Shown here in pieces: positions 21,257 to 30,815 of a stretch of DNA of 48,659 nt. Source of the stretch: Chara braunii (lineage: Eukaryota; Streptophyta; Charophyceae; Charales; Characeae); contig BFEA01000028.1 of assembly GCA_003427395.1 (NCBI GenBank), forward strand, positions 4,847,639 through 4,896,297, in the 5' to 3' direction. Position 1 is the first letter of the stretch; the number at the start of each line of letters is the position of its first letter. The position numbers were made by a program, and so were the translations under genes. Under the pieces are notes generated by a model. It saw only the letters and a program-made list of their open reading frames with translations. It was not told the DNA's origin and searched no databases.

Positions 21257-21333
21257 CTGGCGCACAATGCAGAAAGCGCCAGCATGCTGTCGTCGTCGTC
21301 CACAGTGCTTGCGCTCAGCCAGCGTCCAGCAAG

Positions 21334-22338
21334 TGCGAGGCATGGGGCCTCGATATGCCCTACAGGGCCTATTTTCCACACAGTCGGCCGCCCTAAGTGA
21401 AGGCAGGCACGACTGAGGCCTACAGGCCATTTTGGGGTCACCATGCAACTGGGGAAATTCAGGCAGTTGCGCAGCACCGGTTGGTTGGAAGCGCCCAGGC
21501 CCAAGCTGCCTTGCATTGCATGTAACTGAGGCAGGCCCTGGGCCGGATACACAAAGTGGACCGAACAAAGGCTGAGGGCAGTTAGGTGCTGGTAACCACC
21601 ATAGGCCCTGGGCCTGTTTACTTCAGACCGAGGCTCAGCCTCGTGGGGCCTACCAGAAGCTTCTGGGCCAGGGTCCAATACCGCATTACCGCACGCAGCA
21701 GCAAGCCACTTCGATATAGAGAAGGGCCTGCCTACGCATTGGACATTCGGGCACTGGTGCATGCTGCGCAAGCGCTGCTGCGCTAACGCTGGCCAGGTTC
21801 ACACGCTCACGGGCGAGCTGGAAGGAGTAGGCAGCCATAGCCAAGCTGCGCTGCTGTATGCTGGATGGGGCGCATGGGGGTCCTTGGGTGCATGTGGCAT
21901 CTGTGAGTTGGGGAACGAGGTTGTGAGTGATACGAGAGACATACCTGGTGCTTGAAGCGTACGGCATTGTCCGAGATCTACTCGTACTTCGGGGAGCTTT
22001 TGACGTCATCAACGACATCGTAGAGTAGGCTAGATAGGATCTGCCATCTGTAGTCTGGGCGCCGAGCGCGAGATAGGATATCAACATTGGTTCTTCATTG
22101 ATGATGATGAGACTATTCCAGCATTGTCAATTATGAGCTTTTGGTGTGCTCTTATTTGGTGAAACTCGTGATGCAATTCTGCTATTGGTTCGAGGTCACG
22201 NTTATGAGCTTTTGGTGTGCTCTTATTTGGTGAAACTCGTGATGCAATTCTGCTATTGGTTCGAGGTCACGACTATTTGGTCTCATGTGTATGATGTTGT
22301 TTGATTTTTGAAGTTCGCTATTGCTCATCTTCCTTGCA
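21334..22338 (+). repeat. A2 5' LTR
   Basis: TGCGAGGCATGGGG ... TTCCTTGCA, 1005 bp. It matches the 3' LTR at 29243-30234 except for scattered substitutions and an indel of about 14 bp near 21768. It contains a 70-bp direct duplication around a single N (22131-22271). Confidence 0.93.
22131..22271. repeat. 70-bp direct duplication around a single N (A2 5' LTR)
   Basis: 22131-22200 and 22202-22271 are identical and separated only by N at 22201. A1 has one copy of the segment. The 3' LTR of A2 has the same arrangement at 30027-30167. Confidence 0.95.
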
Positions 22339-22341
22339 ATT

Positions 22342-22353
22342 TGGTATCGGAGT
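22342..22353 (+). other. A2 primer-binding site (initiator Met tRNA)
   Basis: TGGTATCGGAGT, three bases after the LTR end; near-match to TGGTATCAGAGC. Confidence 0.85.
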
Positions 22354-23621
22354 TGTGCTTCGGTGCGCTAATCTAGCGCTTGTCTTCTGCCTAATGCGGT
22401 ACATGCACGAGGTGTGTGCGGTGAGCGACCGTGCCATGGGACGTGTGTAGTGAGGAGGGCGAAGATAAGCAGGCGACCCCGGTGGAGAGGGGATCGCCAA
22501 GAAGGCTAAGCGGTGATTATTGGGTGTTCGCAGTGTGATGAGAACTATCCGGTGTATGATTGATGCTGAGGTGGAACGGTGGTAGAATGCTAGTTGTGCC
22601 GAAGTAGCCATTGGTCATCACAATCAACATCGGGTCATCTGGTGAGAATATTTGTGGTTGGGGGCAGCTATTTTGAGGTACGTTGCACCTAACCTTATCT
22701 ACCCTCTTCGACACTTCTTACCGTGAGGATGAGTGTTTTGTCTTGAGAGTCCTCTCATGTGAGGAGTCGTGTGCGCTCAACCTTGAGAGTCGTTAGTCTT
22801 CACCCGAAGCATCTGGAAGGAGAGGGCGGTGCCATCTGAAGGGCCCTGGACGAAGCACTGGGTCACGGTCACCATGCCAACCCATCGGGAGTAGAGCATG
22901 CATGCTTTGTTGCTTTCTCCTTTGTCTGCTCGCTACATTGTAGACTGGTTCTGAAGGGCAGGCCAGCCCTATGGGACAGACGAGACCGGGCGTCTATAAA
23001 TAAGCAACGGCGGGGTACCTTCCATTGGCTGTGATCGTCGTCCTGTTTGCGGCGTTAAATAATTCATGAGGACTTCGGGGGCTGTCCATAAAAACGCCTC
23101 CTAATCAGCCAATCGGTTGGTGTAAGGCTCGCTGCACGCGAGGATAAAGACTGTGCAGGGCTGGCCAGCTCAGCAGGACTCGGGGCACAGGGGTGGGCCG
23201 TGTGCACACCTTTAGACACGCACGCTGTCCGGATTGCTCAGGGACCTTGGCGACAAGAGACATGCAGGAAGAACTAAGGGAGGGGTAGATTCCAGGTGAT
23301 AAGTTTGGGCAAGATTCCACTCTGCAAACTGACCCAACAAAAGATTCTATTTTTATTTTGATTAGTTAGATGTACAACCATTAACATCTGACAGACAACA
23401 TAGTTAGAACTGTTTTCTATTCATTGTGCTTCTGTTTGCAAACTAGTCAAAGTCAAAGTAGTTTCGTTTGAACCTGAACTTACCTGTTGGACCCAAATGT
23501 ATATACTCTCTGACGCAGCCACTGATCAATTAGTTTAATTATTATAAAATCGGTTTGTGCACTACGCCGTGGTAAGCATCAAAGAGTAACTTAGTGCAGA
23601 TTGTGTACAGTTCTATAGCTT
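22354..23621 (+). other. A2 untranslated leader
   Basis: Homologous to the A1 leader with no conserved frame. The 27-nt hairpin is at 22472-22498 (GGCGA/TCGCC, a C-A mismatch, then CCC/GGG, 9-nt loop). TATAAATA at 22995-23002 follows a conserved GGGCGTCT. CTTACCTG lies at 23479-23486. The 3' end, GTGTACAG to TAGCTTATG, is conserved up to the gag start. Confidence 0.7.
22995..23002 (+). promoter_or_regulatory. TATA-like box in A2 leader
   Basis: TATAAATA about 650 bp downstream of the LTR and about 630 bp before gag. The A1 counterpart is TTTAAATA (2377-2384). It could mark an internal promoter for a sub-element transcript, but a chance match in AT-rich sequence is possible. Confidence 0.3.
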
Positions 23622-25673
23622 ATGAGCGATAGGGATAACACTAGTGAGGGCGACCGGATCTAACGATCGGCTAGACGCCCGATTGCCCACGTGGCATTAG
23701 GACCCGAGGGTGATAGGTTGTTGTTCCACCAACAAAGAGAGAGGCAGCAGCAGCAGCGGAGAGCTAGGGCAGCAGAGGCCAGCAGGGCATTCGCAAGCGA
23801 AGCCGCAACTTCAACAGCCATGGCAACTGCTGCGCAGCAGAGTTCCCAGGCTAGCAGTTCAGGGACCGTTGACCCAACGGTCGCGCAGACCCTGAGTCAG
23901 TCCGTTGGCGTCATGGCAAGCCAGCCATTAGTGTTGACTTCCGATGAGATTGCCATACAACAGGCAGCATTGCCGGAGGCACAACTACAGAAGGCCTTAG
24001 GAGCAAGCCAGCCATTAGTGTTGACTTCCAATGAGATCGCCATACAGCAGGCAGCACTGCAGGAGGCACAACTACAGAAGGCCTTAGAAGAGATAAAAGC
24101 GGAGAAGGAAAAAATGATTAGAAGAAGAGCCAGGATGCAGCGAAGACAAGCGGACATCAGTGGAATGGACCTGACAGACATGGATGACGATGTGAGGACG
24201 TTGCGGACAGCCCTGCTAGGTGTTGTAGAGATGCAGGACCACCACGCGACTCTCCTTCAGGACATCCAGCAGAGTTTGGCCTTGCTGGTCGGACGAGCGC
24301 AGGCAGCACCATCGTTGTCCGAGCCTGGTGCTTGGCCCGTTGTACAACCTCCTCCTTATGTCCCACCGGTGACTGGGGTATCCCCATATGTCTCCCCAAC
24401 ACCGGTCCAAACCGTTTCCCTGGGTATGTCGTTAGCAGGAGGGTTCTCAGCAGGTCCTAGTGTACAGGTTCCTGTACAGACAGTATTCTCCCAACCTCCA
24501 TCGCAGGTTGTCGTAAGCGGGCAACCTGCTGTCTCGCAGCCTGCACAGTCGCAGGGTGCACAGCCCTAGCAGCAGCTAGTGCAGCAGCCTGCACCACAGG
24601 GTCCACAACCCGGAATGGTGCAGGTACCGGGACAAAGTCAGTGGGTTCCAAAGACGGCCATCGCCGCTCCTAAACCCTTTACAGGGGATAAGAGGGGCGA
24701 ATACCTCGACACATGGTTGAGGGCAGTGCCAGTCTATGTAAAGTGCAAACTTACCTTGCCGCACGAGGAAATGCTTGTGGCTGCCTCCTATCTAGAGGGG
24801 AGTGCAGCAAGATGGTTGAGTGGTTTAGTGCAGCTACAGGGGTATGGTCATGACTTTCGTGCTTGGGCGGTCACCCAGAAACTGGATGACTTCCTCAAGT
24901 TGGTGGAAGACAGGTGGCATGATCCTCAGGAGGCCCAAAAGGCTACTGACACGATCCTGACACTGCATACCAGGCAGCTTAAGTCAGTAAGAGAGGCCAC
25001 TGACGCAGTAGAGCGTTTGATCTATGTTTCTGGGGTGCGCTATGATCCCCAGGTTTTACTCACCTCCTACCTGAGATGCTTTCCCATGCCTCTCAGGAAT
25101 CAGTTGGCAGGTGAGGCCAACATCAATATGCACAACTTCCCCTCGTTTAGCAAGAAGGCCCTACACCTTGAAGCAGAGATAGGGCATGGTCAGACACCCA
25201 CGACGAATGGTAGGAAAAAGACATTGCCTCCCAACTGGAAGGCGAAGGGACGCATTATGTTCGTCGACAACGATGGTTCTACCATCGAGTTGGATGACGA
25301 CTTCCAGGCGGGAGTGGGTTCAAAGGCAGACAACGTAGAAGCTTTAGGGGGTGGAGTAGCCGCTGCCATAACTCAGAAAGGTAAGGCGGGCGGTAGACGT
25401 CGTGGAGGTTCCCCATTTAGGAGTCAAGTTGACCCTAATGCTCCTCCATGGGAGAAAGCGGGTCTCAGTGAGGACGTGTGGAGAGATCGGTACACGCGGC
25501 AGGCTTGTATCCGTTGTGGCCAATACGGCCATAACCAGTTCAAGTGCCGAAACAAGAAGTTGACCGAAAAGATCCCGCCTACGATGGGGCAGGCGTTGGG
25601 ATCCTCCGCTCCCGTTGGCAGCAATGTGGCCAGCAATTCTGGCACTGCTCCGGGAAACACGTCGGGCCTGTAG
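23622..25673 (+). pseudogene. gag: A2 gag, nearly open
   Basis: The start ATG at 23622 (MSDRDNTSEGD) is conserved with A1, but TAA follows at 23661. An open stretch runs from 23691 with QQRERQQQQRRARAAEA, an 87-bp in-frame duplication (23916-24089) and a Pro/Gln/Val-rich segment, to UAG at 24567-24569, shared with A1. After the UAG the frame is open for 1.1 kb: the capsid-type domain from KPFTGDKRGEYLDTW through YLEGSAARWLSGLVQLQGY and PQVLLTSYLRCF, then a basic linker and the CCHC knuckle CIRCGQYGHNQFKC (about 25507-25548), ending at TAG 25671-25673. Nucleocapsid and capsid functions follow from the family. The part after the UAG has no close in-frame ATG (first at 24615). Confidence 0.87.
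23916..24089 (+). repeat. 87-bp in-frame tandem duplication in A2 gag
   Basis: GCAAGCCAGCCATTAGTG begins at 23916 and again at 24003. The 87-bp period equals 29 codons, so the frame is kept. A1 has one copy, so the duplication arose in the A2 lineage. Confidence 0.92.
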
Positions 25674-25696
25674 GAATAGTAGTTGTTCCTGCTAGG
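25652..25696 (+). promoter_or_regulatory. A2 candidate -1 frameshift signal (slippery heptamer plus hairpin)
   Basis: GGGAAAC at 25652-25658 is in the gag phase G GGA AAC, the canonical X XXY YYZ arrangement. After eight bases a stem begins: CCT (25667-25669) then GTAGGAA (25670-25676), 9-nt loop, TTCCTGC (25686-25692), a bulged T, then AGG (25694-25696). The gag stop TAG at 25671-25673 is in the 5' arm. A -1 slip continues at CAC GTC GGG CCT into the protease linker, the frame that stays open to 26104. Heptamer, spacing and frame all agree. Confidence 0.78.
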
Positions 25697-26327
25697 GTCG
25701 AGGTGGTGGACGCACCCTCACCATCTCGAGAGACGGCCCAAGCTACTGACTCCATCGTCGTCCCGCAAACACATTCAGACCCATCGAGCCTTTGTTCGAT
25801 GAATGTGTTTGAGTCCTTAGAGGAGCTAGAGGAGGAGTGGTCCAAATCAAACCCGCTAGCTTCTTGGACGACATTGGCAATAGCCACTAGGAGTGAGATG
25901 TTCGTCGGCGAGGTAGACATCGGCAGCCGGAAGGCCGGCCGTAAGGCCTATTATGACACTTGCTCGACTAGGAACGTCATTAGTCTTGCGTGCGTTGAGA
26001 GGCTGCGCTTACAGGGGCAAGTGCAGCGCCTGAGTCGACATGTGGAGTCGACCTGTGCCAACAAACAGCGCATGGTAGTCCATGACTACCTACAAAACGT
26101 TTGAGTATTGTTTCCCGTACGCGGGAGGGGAACTGAGACATCGCGTTTCGTTCCTAGTGAGCGATGATCTCCCTATGGATATCTTGTTAGGTATATATTA
26201 CCTCTCCGTTGCACAGCCCCAGTTTGACTGGGACCGAAAAGTGGTCAAACACACTTTGCCAGGTGGGGGGACCGCCAGATTACGTAAGTTCAAAGCTCGG
26301 ATGCATGTGTGCGGCCGAGTTCTATAA
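25658..26327 (+). pseudogene. pol: A2 aspartic protease region of pol
   Basis: The -1 frame from the slippery site reads HVGPVGIVVVPARVEVV, an acidic linker (SLEELEEEWSKS) and the retropepsin fold segment EMFVGEVDIG ... [20 protein letters not shown]. The catalytic triplet is Asp-Thr-Cys (25955-25963), as in A1. A one-base change in length near 26095-26104 introduces TGA and moves the rest (LPMDILLGIYYLSV) to another frame (26082-26327). The protease would cleave gag-pol in the particle. Confidence 0.78.
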
Positions 26328-26369
26328 CTATTATAAGCAAAATCCAGAGGAGGGTATGTATCTAGTTTA

Positions 26370-27720
26370 TTTCTCTGCAGCAGGCGAGCCGGTGAAAATG
26401 TTGTCGGAGATAGAGGAAGTAGTTGCTACGTACCCTGGTCTATTTGAAGAGCCGACAGGGGTTGTTGAGAGGGAGGTCGTCCACGCGATAGAGATTATCC
26501 CAGGGTCTAGCATCCCGAAGGGTAGGATCTATCGGATGTCTCCAGGCGAGCTAGACGAGCTTCGCCGACAACTCAAGGAACTCGTAGAGAAGGGTTGGAT
26601 CTGGCCGAGTGTCTCTCCTTATGGTTCTCCAGTCCTATTCACACCAAAGAAGGGGGCACTCTGAGGATGTGCATTGACTATAGGGGCCTCAATGCCATCA
26701 CTGTCAAGAACCGAGAGCCCCTACCGCACATCGATGACTTGTTAGATCAAGTGTAGATTTGAAGTCCGGGTACCATCAGATTGCTATACGGCCCGAGGAT
26801 CAGCACAAAACCGCATTTCAGACCAGTGGTGATGCCTTTCGGCCTTTGCAATGCTACTGGCACCTTTCAGCACGAGATGAATATGATCTTTTATGACTAC
26901 TTGGACAAGTTTGTCATTGTGTACCTCGATGACATACTCATCTTTAGTAGGACTGTCGAGGAGCACGTAGCTCATTTGGACAAAGTCCTTAGTCTCCTTT
27001 GACAACACACGTTCAAGATCAACGGTGAGAAGTGTGAGTTTGGCCGCACCCGTATCTTGTATTTGGGTCATGAGATTTTCGCGGAGGGTTTGAAGCCCAA
27101 GGACGTGAAGGTGGCCAGCATTCGTGACTGGCCGCGTCCTCGGTCTGTGACTGAGATGAGGTCTTTCTTAAGGATGACCGGCTACTACCGCAATTTTGTA
27201 AAGAAGTATAGCATGGTGGCCTCCCCTTTGACCGACCTGGCGCGCCTTGACACCCCATGGGAGTGGACAGACAAGTGCAAGGCTGCTTTCAGACGTCTGA
27301 AGCATGCGTTGACGCACCATGAGGTCTTGAAAATTCCTGATCCTGACAAGCCGTTTATAGTAACCACGGATGCTAGCCAATATGGCATAGGCGCCGTGCT
27401 CGCGCAGCAGGAGGGGCCAAAGTTGACGCTAGTGGAGTACATGTCCAAAAAGATGCCCTCTCAGAAGTTGGCCAAGTCCACCTATGAGAAGGAGTTGTAC
27501 GCGATCTATAAAGCGCTAACCCATTGGAGGCACTATCTCCTTGGGAGGTTCTTCATCGTCGGGAGTGATCATCAGACCCTAAAGTGGATGAGAATTCAGT
27601 ATGTGCTCTCTGATGCGCTGAAACGCTGGATCGAAGTCATTGAGCAGTATGACTTCGAGCCCCAGTATCTCAAAGGTGAGTACAATAAAGTTGCTGATGC
27701 GCTTTCGCGTAGGCCAGACT
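26370..27720 (+). pseudogene. pol: A2 reverse transcriptase and RNase H, with deletions
   Basis: [20 protein letters not shown] opens RT (about 26484). Lesions against A1: a short deletion with frameshift at 26650-26664, loss of about 27 bp just before the LKSGYHQI segment (removing FSKI; the catalytic Asp codon region falls at the junction near 26757), loss of about 20 bp at 26826 and CGA-to-TGA at 27000-27002. The YLDD box is intact near 26924-26935, and YLGHEIFAEGLKP follows. RNase H shows PFIVTTDASQYGIGAVLAQQ, STYEKELYAIYKAL and GSDHQTLKWM, with ADALSRRP at its end. The C-terminal half (27057-27974) is a single open frame. Confidence 0.87.
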
Positions 27721-27849
27721 TCTCCGGTGCGCTGATCACTGAGTTTGGGCTTGCGGACGATGTCACTCGCTCGTTGGTGGAAGCCTATCGCGAGGACCAA
27801 TTCATGTCTGAGATCATACGCAGACTCGAGGCAAAGGACAAGGTAACTT

Positions 27850-29206
27850 CTGTCGAGTTTGAGTTGGTCAACGGCCTGCTGTTCCTTGAGAAGGCCGGGA
27901 ATAAACGATTGTGTGTTCCTAATAGAGAGTCTTTGCGTAGTTTATTTTTAGGAGACTATCATGATGCCACATGACATTTTGGTTTTAAGATGACTGCCAC
28001 GATGATGAGAGATGCCAAACTGTATGTCGAGATTTGTCAAGTTTGTCAACGTGACAAGCCCCGGACACAGGCTCCTCTTGGACTGCTCAAGCCCCTTCCC
28101 ATTCTGGAAAGGCCTGGTGAAAGCCTGTCCATGGACTACATGGATACGCTAGTTACCAGCAAGAGTGGCATGAGGTACATCTAGGTCATCGTGGATAGAT
28201 TTAGTAAGTATGCTAGATTAGTGGCCATGCCGGAAACAGCAAAGACCGAGTATGTTATCAAGCTATTTAAAGAAAACTGGGTCAGAGACTTTGGCCTGCC
28301 GAAGTCTATAATCAGCGACAGGGATGTCCGATTCACCAGTGAACTGTGGAAGGGCGCGGCTGTCGAACAAAGAACGCGACTGTAGATGACATCTGGGAAC
28401 CATCCAGAGGTAAACGGACAGACAGAGCAAATGAACCGCATTGTTCAACACTTGCTAAGGCATTACATTAAGCCTAATCAAGTGGACTGGGATGAGAAGC
28501 TTGCTCTCATCGCCAGCCTATACAACAACGCAGTTCATAGTGCCACGGGAGTAAGTCCTAATAGCCTCCTTTTAACATTCAAACCCAGACTCTCCCTTAA
28601 CTTTCTTCTACCTGAGAACCAGCCTACTGCTTCTCCAGGCACTTTGGAGTTCGCTTATAGATATGAGAGTCATATGCAGCAGGCAGTAGAACACATGAAC
28701 AAAGCACAGGCGGCGATGATCGAATCTGAGAGCAAGCACCACCGCCCATCTATGTTTCAGGTACGGGACAAGGTCTGGGTCAAGGCTTCAGAACTGGGAC
28801 AGGAGCACAGGATTTCCTGTAAGCTCATGCCACAGTACTTTGGACCATGGGAGGTTTTGGATGTAGTTGGGGATGAACTAGACCGACCCTCATATGTCAT
28901 TCGGATCCCTGGACACCTTCGCACTTACCCTGTTTTCCACGCCTCTAAGCTTGCACCATTCAAGGAAACTGACCAGTTTCCCTCTCGTCGCTCTATGCTG
29001 CCCCCAACCATGGACGGAGAGGTCGACATCGATGACATCGTTGATCACAAGGAGATGTCATTTCCAAGACTGACAGCAGACATCACACTGATCCAAAGGA
29101 GGATAGATGGTTCACACGGCAGGAACTGATGCAGACCGCTCCACAGGTTGTCGCTCACTACGAAAAAACTATGCAGAAGGGAAAACACCAGATTATCGAA
29201 GATTGA
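27850..29206 (+). pseudogene. pol: A2 integrase and chromodomain-like tail, broken
   Basis: The HHCC zinc region is damaged: after GDYHDAT a TGA appears and about 42 bp are lost, leaving KLYVEICQVCQRDK. The core has LSMDYMDTLV, then TAC-to-TAG (28182-28184), SDRDVRFTSELW, CAG-to-TAG (28383-28385), and the catalytic Glu in NGQTEQMNR. ATGVSPNSLLLTF and GPWEVLDVVGDE (GPY/F-type module) follow in a long open frame (28386-29129). About 40 bp of the chromodomain present in A1 are missing near 29060, shifting the frame. The ancestral stop is TGA at 29204-29206. Confidence 0.86.
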
Positions 29207-29231
29207 ACTTCTCAGAGGACTATCGAAGTAT

Positions 29232-29242
29232 GGAGGAGGGAA
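29232..29242 (+). other. A2 polypurine tract
   Basis: GGAGGAGGGAA directly before the TG of the 3' LTR; matches A1 at 8823-8835. Confidence 0.88.
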
Positions 29243-30234
29243 TGCGAGGCACAAGGCCTCGATATGCCCTACAGGACCTATTTTCCACACAATCGGCCGC
29301 CCTAAGTGAAGGCAGGCACGACCGAGGCCTACAAGCCATTTTGGGGTCACCACGCAACTGGGGAAATTCAGGCAGTTGCGCAGCGCCAGTTGGTTGGAAG
29401 CGCCCAGGCCCAGGCTGCCTTTCATTGCATGTAACTGAGGCAGGCCCTGGGCCGGATACACAAATTGGACCGAACAAAGGTTGAGGGCAGTTGGGTGCTG
29501 GTAACCACCACAGGCCCTGGGCCTGTTTACTTCGGACTGAGGCTCAGCCTCGTGGGGCCTACCAGAAGCTTCTGGGCCAGGGCCCAGTATCGCATTACCG
29601 CGCGCAGCAGCAGGCCACTTCGATATAGAGAAGGGCCTGCCTACACATTGGACATTCGGGCACTGGCTGCATGCCGCGCTAACGCTGGCCAGGCTCACTC
29701 GCTCACGGGCGAGCTGGAAGGAGCAGGCAGCCATAGCCGAGTTGCGCTGCTGTATGCTGGATGGGGTGCATGGTGGTCCTTTGGTGCATGTGGCATCTGT
29801 GAGTTGGGGAACGAGGTTGTGAGCGATACGAGAGACATACCTGGTGCTTGAAGTGTACGGCATTGTCCGAGATCTACTCGTACTTCGGGGAGCTGTTGAC
29901 GTCATCAACGGCATCATAGAGTAGGCTAGATAGGATCTGCCATCTGTAGTCTGGGCGCCGAGCGCCAGATAGGATATCAACATTGGTTCTTCGTTGATGA
30001 GGATGAGACTATTCCAGCATTGTCAATTATGAGCTTTTGGTGTGCTCTTATTTGGTGAAACTCGTGATGCAATTCTGCTATTGGTTCGAGGTCACGNTTA
30101 TGAGCTTTTGGTGTGCTCTTATTTGGTGAAACTCGTGATGCAATTCTGCTATTGGTTCGAGGTCACGACTATTTGGTCTCATGTGTATGATGGTGTTTGA
30201 TTTCTGAAGTTCGTTATTGCTCATCTTCCTTGCA
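29243..30234 (+). repeat. A2 3' LTR
   Basis: TGCGAGGCACAAGG ... TTCCTTGCA, 992 bp, then C1 LTR sequence. It has the same 70-bp duplication around a single N (30027-30096, N at 30097, 30098-30167) as the 5' LTR. Confidence 0.93.
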
Positions 30235-30811
30235 CCAGTGTCTCGCCAGCATCAACGCCAGCGCCTGGTTGAAGTCAAGCCGGCGTCCAAGCAGCATAGC
30301 AAGATTGAATGTTGACCACCTCGAGGCCAGCCTTTAAGTAGTAGTTGTCGAGGCTGTATGGCCTCGGGTCCTGTTCTCTCAGTCGTCCAGATTGCCTCAC
30401 AGCTGAGGGCCCCGATTGTGTACAGTTGCAGACTTCCGTTTGGACCTGATGTTGTCTGGTACCTGCATACAAACAAGTGTGTGTGCTTGACCGGCGGCCT
30501 GGACTGGGTACCTTTGGAATTTGACTGTCGTTGTCACGACAGTTGACAAAAGTCAACTGTCACACGCCCAGGCCCTTTTTTTTTAATAAAAAAAACACAA
30601 CTGAAGTCATTAGGAATGGTGATAAGAGCAGCCATTCCTAACCACCCAGTTGAGACTCCAGTCTATTGGTGGGGAGTATCACCTGCTGAAAACCGGGTTC
30701 AGCGTCCCTTATGAATTCTCGTGTGGGGTCTTTTTCCCCCGTTTTGGCCTGGGCTGAGGGCGACCAAGTAGGCCCTCAGATTCCACGAGACATATGGCAT
30801 GGGTTATTGCA
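30235..30811 (-). repeat. C1 5' LTR, U3-side part
   Basis: Continues the C1 LTR after A2: GTCCAAGCAGCATAGC and GTTGACCACCTCGAGG match 16100-16150. From 30353 it has no counterpart in the left LTR, because that copy lost its U3 start. It contains a perfect 10-bp hairpin at 30538-30561 and an A/T homopolymer segment at 30574-30596. It ends GGGTTATTGCA at 30811. Confidence 0.8.
30524..30561. other. Overlapping perfect hairpins in C1 U3
   Basis: GACAGTTGAC (30538-30547), loop AAAA, GTCAACTGTC (30552-30561) is a perfect 10-bp stem. ACTGTCGT (30524-30531), loop TGTC, ACGACAGT (30536-30543) is a perfect 8-bp stem. They share 30538-30543, so only one can form at a time. Confidence 0.75.
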
Positions 30812-30815
30812 GCAG

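Larger units (their letters stand above)
20512..21333 (-). repeat. C1 5' LTR, R/U5-side part
   Basis: Homologous to 10661-11368. It contains the 14-bp perfect palindrome GTGCCACGTGGCAC at 20795-20808 (a G-box core; the other LTR has CATGTG at 10943-10956) and the 34-bp unit array. It is interrupted at 21333 by A2 and continues at 30235. Confidence 0.87.
21334..30234 (+). mobile_element. A2: Ty3/gypsy LTR retrotransposon, defective, inside the C1 LTR
   Basis: 8.9-kb copy of the A family with both LTRs, primer site (22342), leader, gag, pol and polypurine tract (29232-29242). It interrupts the C1 5' LTR: the flanks continue each other when compared with 16050-16110. The 4-bp flanks are CAAG and CCAG, which differ at one position, so the target duplication is imperfect or mutated. 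Gag is nearly open (one in-phase stop before the capsid domain). Pol has several stops, frameshifts and deletions. Confidence 0.93.
10661..30811 (-). mobile_element. C1: Ty3/gypsy element on minus strand, nested host of N1 and A2
   Basis: The outer ends are TGTAATCAACCCAG at 10661 and GGGTTATTGCA at 30811, flanked by the 4-bp duplication GCAG (10657-10660 and 30812-30815), which splits the LINE. Reading on the minus strand: 5' LTR (30811 to 20512, carrying A2), primer site (20509-20498), leader, gag, protease, RT, a stub of RNase H, then a deletion running into the 3' LTR (16169 to 10661, carrying N1). Integrase is absent. Without A2 and N1 it would be about 6.7 kb. It is a defective, non-autonomous copy. 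PR-RT order identifies Ty3/gypsy. Confidence 0.88.

Noticed and set aside
21330-30238. Perfect target duplication of A2
   Set aside because: Flanks CAAG and CCAG differ at one of four bases; left as imperfect.
30794-30815. ATG at 30794 as the start of a LINE protein
   Set aside because: These bases are the end of C1 and the target duplication; the LINE frame enters at 30816.
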